Source of the DNA: Climacteris rufus
Lineage: Eukaryota > Chordata > Aves > Passeriformes > Climacteridae
Direction of reading: 5' to 3'
Assembly: GCA_013398175.1 (NCBI GenBank)
Contig: VZRZ01006450.1
Span: forward strand, 124,001 to 188,000
Length of the DNA stretch: 64,000 nt
Shown: one piece after another, positions 59,551 to 64,000 of the stretch
Numbering within the stretch: the first letter of the stretch is position 1
Layout: every line of letters starts with the position of its first letter
Notes under the pieces: model-generated
Told to the model about the DNA's origin: nothing
The model's input: the letters and a program-made list of their open reading frames with translations, nothing else
Databases searched by the model: none
Position numbers and translations under genes: made by a program

Positions 59551-62500
59551 ACGTGTCGTGTTCCATAACAGCTGCTTTTCCTCTGTACCACAATTCTGAA
59601 TTTCCTTCTGCCAGGGTGTAAGAGGTATTGTGCTACTGGAGTAAATATCCTCCCGAGTCACACATGCTTTCCTCATTCTGTACTCAGCTGAACAAGCCAT
59701 GAGGAGTATTTCTGTAGGCATCTGCAGCTCTGCAGTGCAGCTCGGGGTGACAGCTGGCTGCTCTGCAGTTGGGCCTCACAGGCCTGCAAGATGCTGCCTG
59801 AGTGAAGGGAGCTGGGGTTGGAGCTGGTAAGAGCTTCTAAGAAAAGTTCCTGCAAATTAAATGAATGCCTTCTGCAGTATAAGAACTATTCATCAAAGGT
59901 CTGGGACACAAGGAGAGGTGGAACCCGAAGTATTATTTTCCTGATAATCTCTAGAAATGCCCTTGCTGGACTGTCTGTGAGAAGTTCTTGGGTGAACAGT
60001 GATGACTGTCTTTCTAAGCCACTGATGGCAATTACCTGTGATCAGGTTTCGGAGCCGCTGGGATGGCCAATACCGATCATCTGCTCTCTTGGTTTCTATC
60101 CTTGTTGGCCCTCTGACTCCAGCAAGGACAAGTCTCCATGTGCTCGGACTGGACCAGGCATGTTTGGTTAATTACATCCAAAAACCAGGATGATTGAAGG
60201 CAGCAGCAGAACCATCTGGTCTCCCATTCTGTGTCCTGGAATACCTTGGCTGCTGCTTGTTTATGTTTGAAGTGCTTGAACTTTTGCTGCCTCTATTGGT
60301 TTAAAGTCTTGAATTGTTTGGAGAAGGGAAGGCAGTGCTCCCCAGAGCTTTGTGTTTGGGCTGATGCCAAGGGATCTTCCCACGGTGGGTGCCTGTTGGT
60401 GGGTGTGGCAGGAGACTTGGTAGTGTGCTAAAAAGGGGATATCAGTGTCTCATATGAAACATGCAGTGTGGTTTTGTGGCTGTGTGTAACTTTCGTGAGT
60501 CCTGCACTCACAAAAAAGACTATCACAGGCACACACTGGAGGTATCAAAGTACAATAGCAGCAGTAACTGCCCAGTTTTTGTCTTGACAGTAAAACAAGC
60601 GACCTTGCCTGGTGTCTGCTGCTTCCCAGGGCTTACCAAGTGCAAGGGCTGTGGGTGCAGGGCTGTAGATGCAGAAATGCACTGTCACCACCTGCAAGGG
60701 CTTAGAACGAATGCAACAGTGAGACTGATTTGTTCAACTTGCAGCTTCTGCCACAACTCATTCTTTTATGAACTCCAGACGGAGTTCCACTGAGAACAGG
60801 TTCCAGCAAAAGCTTTCAAGCAATGAATTGTGTTGTTCATGTCCCCTCTCCCTACTCAGAAGCAGGGCCATTTGAATATTCCGTGTGCTGTGGGCAGAAC
60901 TCCAGTGAGAACAAACCTCTGGGCTCCAAGGTCGGATTAGGAGCGTGTTCAGATAATGACATCTGAAAACAGGATGGCTGGGAGCTGCAGCAGAGCAACA
61001 AGGGGGCTTTGAAAGAGAGAGGAGTCTAATCCTCTCTGCTAATAAGGAGGCAGCTGCTGCCAATGCATCAGGCTTGGCAGGCGCTGCTTTCCTGCTCCTG
61101 GGTTCTCTGACGATGGCAGAGAGGTACAGAGACACAGCTGCTTCAGCACGGCTGGGGAAGAGCCACATGGCAAGGGTGTTCTTTGGGTAAAACAAGAACT
61201 CTTGACATTTCTTGGCCCTGCATGCCCCCCAGCACTTCGGCAGTGCTTGGTGCCAGCCCAGTGCCGAGCAGGAATGGATGCACAGGCACAAATCCCTGCA
61301 GTTGGTGCAGAGCCAGCTGCACTTCCAGGCACTGCAGCCCAGCCAGGAGGGCGGCTGCATCGGTGCTATCTGTGAGCAGTGTTGGGGCCTCACTGGTGAC
61401 AGAGTAACTTTGGGCAGGGGGGAGGATGTGGGGGTCCCCCAGAGGCAGCTCTTGTGCACAGTGATGTCGGGGTGCCCCAGGACTGGGGATGGGTGCAGTG
61501 AGCTGCCACGGAGGGCAAGTGCTCGGGGACCTGGCAGGTACTGCAAGCGCAGTCGCTTTAGAGCACGTGAAGTGCTGTGAGCATGCACTTGGGGTTCCTT
61601 CTCCACGAAGTAATTTGCTTACTTCCTCATAAACAATGGCATCTACTGCCTGTCCCACTCTGCAGGGATGCTGGTGATGAAAGCCTGTCCTAAAACCACC
61701 TCCAGTGTGGAAGTGCCCAGGTCTGAGATGAGTCCTGGGCAGGAGAACAGCGGGGACAGGCTGTGCTGAGTGTACAGTTCTTTAGCTCATCTGCTGCTCC
61801 TTTACAGTCAGCGCCCCTGGCTGCTGGAGTAGCTGTCCCACGGCACTGTGCTCATGCTGGGGCTGTCAGGACACCCTTCTGCCTGGACATCCTGACCCCA
61901 TGGCAGGCGCTGGACTTTGCCACTGCATGGTGTGCACAGGTTTCTGCAGTGGGGAAAAAGCTACAGAGCTGCCGGGTAGGAACACTGGCTCTCAGATGTT
62001 TGATGTCTGATGTGTTCTTGCTAAAGAAAGTTTTGCTTCTGTCAGAAGCACGTAGCTTTCAGCATTTTAGTGTAGATGAGTGGATCTTCTACCCCTCACC
62101 CCTTCCCTGCAGACAGGGCATTTAATTCTTGCTCATCGCTCTTGTTTGAGTGACAAATACGTGTTGACTTGGAGCTTTGAATATCACCATAAGGCTTCAG
62201 GTGGGTTACAGCAAGGACATTTCCACCACAGATCCCAGTCCAGCACCCAGAGCTTGTAGGCCAAGGTAGGAAGTGGAAAGTCAAAATGTGAACAGTCACA
62301 TGTCTAACTGCATGTCCCATTTAGCAAGTTGTGGAGCTGTGAGCATGAGCTCATGCTCTCACGGTGTCTGTCAAGGGTCCTGATGGCAACTCAGATAAAA
62401 CCTTAGGGCTGCTGAAAAAGTTTAAGGTCAGAGTCCATGTAAAGAGAATTCCATTCCTACTCCACTTCCCACCTGAGAACTGCTGCAGCAACAGTGACTG

Positions 62501-62631
62501 TTCAGTGGGTGCAGGGGCAGTGCCAGGGCTTCCAAACACCCCAGCTGTTCCAAACTCTTACAAACATAAAGCATCTCCTCAAGCAAGAAGACAACTTGAT
62601 CACTTAAAACTTTGGTTTTTTTTTTCCAGTT

Positions 62632-62637
62632 TTTATT
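62632..62637 (-). terminator. Polyadenylation signal (AATAAA on minus strand) of a convergent gene
   Basis: On the minus strand AATAAAAACTGG is followed by an A run and then GT/T-rich sequence (GTTTTAAGTGATCAAGTTGT), the usual layout of a 3' end. The next gene after PEX14 in vertebrates, CASZ1, runs toward PEX14, so a minus-strand 3' end here fits synteny. No transcript evidence is available. Confidence 0.45.
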
Positions 62638-62848
62638 GAGTGAAAATGTCAAACCTTGCATCAGTCATGCAAAAAAAAATCAAATAAATAAAACACATAT
62701 ATTAAATTTCTAATAGCACTAAATTCAAGTGGAAAAATATTCAGTTCTTAATAACGCAGGTGCTGAAGAGACCAGATTCAAGTAAATCAGAGCACACCAT
62801 CCTGTTTAGGGTGTTTTTTTTCACTTTCTGCATTTTTGTCTCAAAACC

Positions 62849-62967
62849 TATATATATATCTATATATCTATATATATGTATATACATATAGATATATACA
62901 CACACACATATATATGTGCATACATATTATTTTTATATTTATATATATACACATACATATTTATAAA
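62849..62967. repeat. TA/CA-rich microsatellite
   Basis: About 120 bases of imperfect TATATA, TATC and TACACA words (for example TATATATATCTATATATC and ATACACACACACATATAT). Translating it gives Tyr/Ile/His-rich nonsense. Confidence 0.93.
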
Positions 62968-64000
62968 ACATTAAAAAGAGCATTGGTGGTTCAAGCATTT
63001 ATTTCCCCCCCTCCCCCACGGAAAGAAAAAAAAACAACAACAAAACAAAATAAAATTACACATTTAAAATTCAAAATGAGCTAGCAATGGCTTATAGTCC
63101 TAGTGTGCAATATGGATATTACAAAAGGCTAGAATCCTCCCTCATTGTCTTTTTTTTTATTTTTGTTTTTTAAAGTTGTTTTTTGCTACATTGGAAAATT
63201 TTTAAAATTTTTTTCTTTACAAAGTTCCTTCCAGGCAGACTTTAATCCACTTGAGTTTGTGGCTAGAATGAACAATCTAGTCAATAATTTTTATTTACTT
63301 TTTTTGCTCTTCAGCAGTGAATGGTAGCAGAATCAGGAGGGTCCATCTCAAGGTTTATTTTGTTTGGTTTTTATCTTGTTTTGGACAGAATAGTTCCATT
63401 TTCTCTCTCCTCTTTCCCCTCCTTACAGAGTCAGTTGAATCTCCCTCTCTTTCTCTGGTCATTCTTTAGACAGTCCCATTGCTATGAGAGCTTGGAAGGA
63501 CAAACCACCTGCTCCGATGGGGCCATTGGGCTGTTGAGGCCCTTGTTCAGCAAAGCACTTGAGCTGGGGCTTAAACCTGGGCCCACTCAGGGTCATCTGC
63601 TTAAGGGTTTTGCTGAATTAAAGCCTGAACATGGCAGAAAAAAAGTCGGGTTTAACTTTCTTTTGTTGTTGTTGAGAACAGAGACAGTGTAAGAGTTACA
63701 GAAACAGGACTGGGTGAAGGACGGGGTCGGAGTGGCCAGGTGGCCACTGTCCTGCAAGGGCACCTGAGCCTCTGGGGTCAGGCCCTGCACAGCGGTCACC
63801 TTTAGCAGTAGCCTGTTGGGAAAGAACTCTCATTCCCTGTGCCAGCTCCTAGCGAAGAGGTGATAGAAGTTTGGGAAAAGGGCTGAGATGTTAGGGAGAA
63901 GTAGGGTGCCTTGGGGGAGAAAATGGTGTGCATAGATAAACAGGGGCCCTTCTGGCACACTCGGCCACAGCACGTGTGACACAGGGCCCCTCCAGGCCGC

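Larger units (their letters stand above)
52866..62610. other. Intergenic region between PEX14 and a convergent gene
   Basis: About 9.7 kb with no exon that I can support. It includes a degenerate CT stretch (about 53574-53609), an 18-base A run (56360-56377), a GC-rich part with a G-quadruplex motif (57440-57960), a 15-bp duplication, and two stop-poor minus-strand regions (54871-55662 and 60758-61606) whose translations show no recognisable domain. Confidence 0.7.
62612..64000 (-). other. CASZ1: Putative 3' UTR of convergent gene, probably CASZ1
   Basis: Known vertebrate gene order is PEX14 then CASZ1 (a zinc-finger transcription factor) in opposite orientation, tail to tail. The segment is non-coding as far as I can see: no zinc-finger (C-x2-C...H-x3-H) coding sequence is present on the minus strand. 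It ends at a plausible minus-strand AATAAA. It contains a TA/CA microsatellite and AT-rich low-complexity stretches, then becomes GC-richer toward the window end. The assignment rests on synteny, not on sequence identity, and the coding part would lie beyond the window. Confidence 0.4.

Noticed and set aside
62836..63084. 82-codon Tyr/Ile-rich ORF
   Set aside because: Direct translation of the TA/CA microsatellite.

Overview
The window is vertebrate nuclear DNA, almost certainly from a bird and probably a passerine. It is intron-dominated, with isolated short coding blocks bounded by AG/GT splice sites and no operon-like packing. It carries a CR1 LINE tail and a SINE with a tRNA-Ile-like head and CR1-like tail that resembles the songbird family TguSINE1. 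Two runs of N are assembly gaps (8017-8432 and 29801-29978).

The only protein-coding gene I can support is PEX14 (peroxin-14, the docking protein of the peroxisomal matrix import machinery), on the plus strand. Seven exons are present, corresponding to human exons 3-9: 14075-14159, 37034-37156, 43279-43364, 43980-44082, 45348-45445, 48635-48726 and 51035-51500 (stop TAA). They join without a frame break into 350 residues, starting just inside the PEX5-binding domain. The exons carrying the start codon and the first ~28 residues were not found and are presumably upstream. The 3' UTR runs to a polyadenylation signal at 52842-52847.

Layout: 1-14074 is the end of intron 2, with a 46/72-bp minisatellite (about 5950-6245), a GC-rich CGG/32-bp repeat region around the first gap, and a CR1 tail. 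14160-37033 is intron 3, with several old MIR-like repeats, a CCTT microsatellite at the second gap, and CpG-retaining blocks that look like conserved non-coding DNA. 37157-51034 holds introns 4-8, including the passerine-type SINE in intron 8. 52866 to about 62610 is intergenic, without a supported gene. From about 62612 to the end I infer the 3' UTR of a convergent minus-strand gene. By vertebrate synteny this should be CASZ1, but no coding sequence of it is visible here.

I did not find a novel biological system. The points most worth checking are the candidate regulatory blocks inside PEX14 introns (possibly serving CASZ1), the VNTR/gap region, the AAGGAG tandem acceptor at the last exon, and two unusually long stop-free minus-strand frames in the intergenic part.
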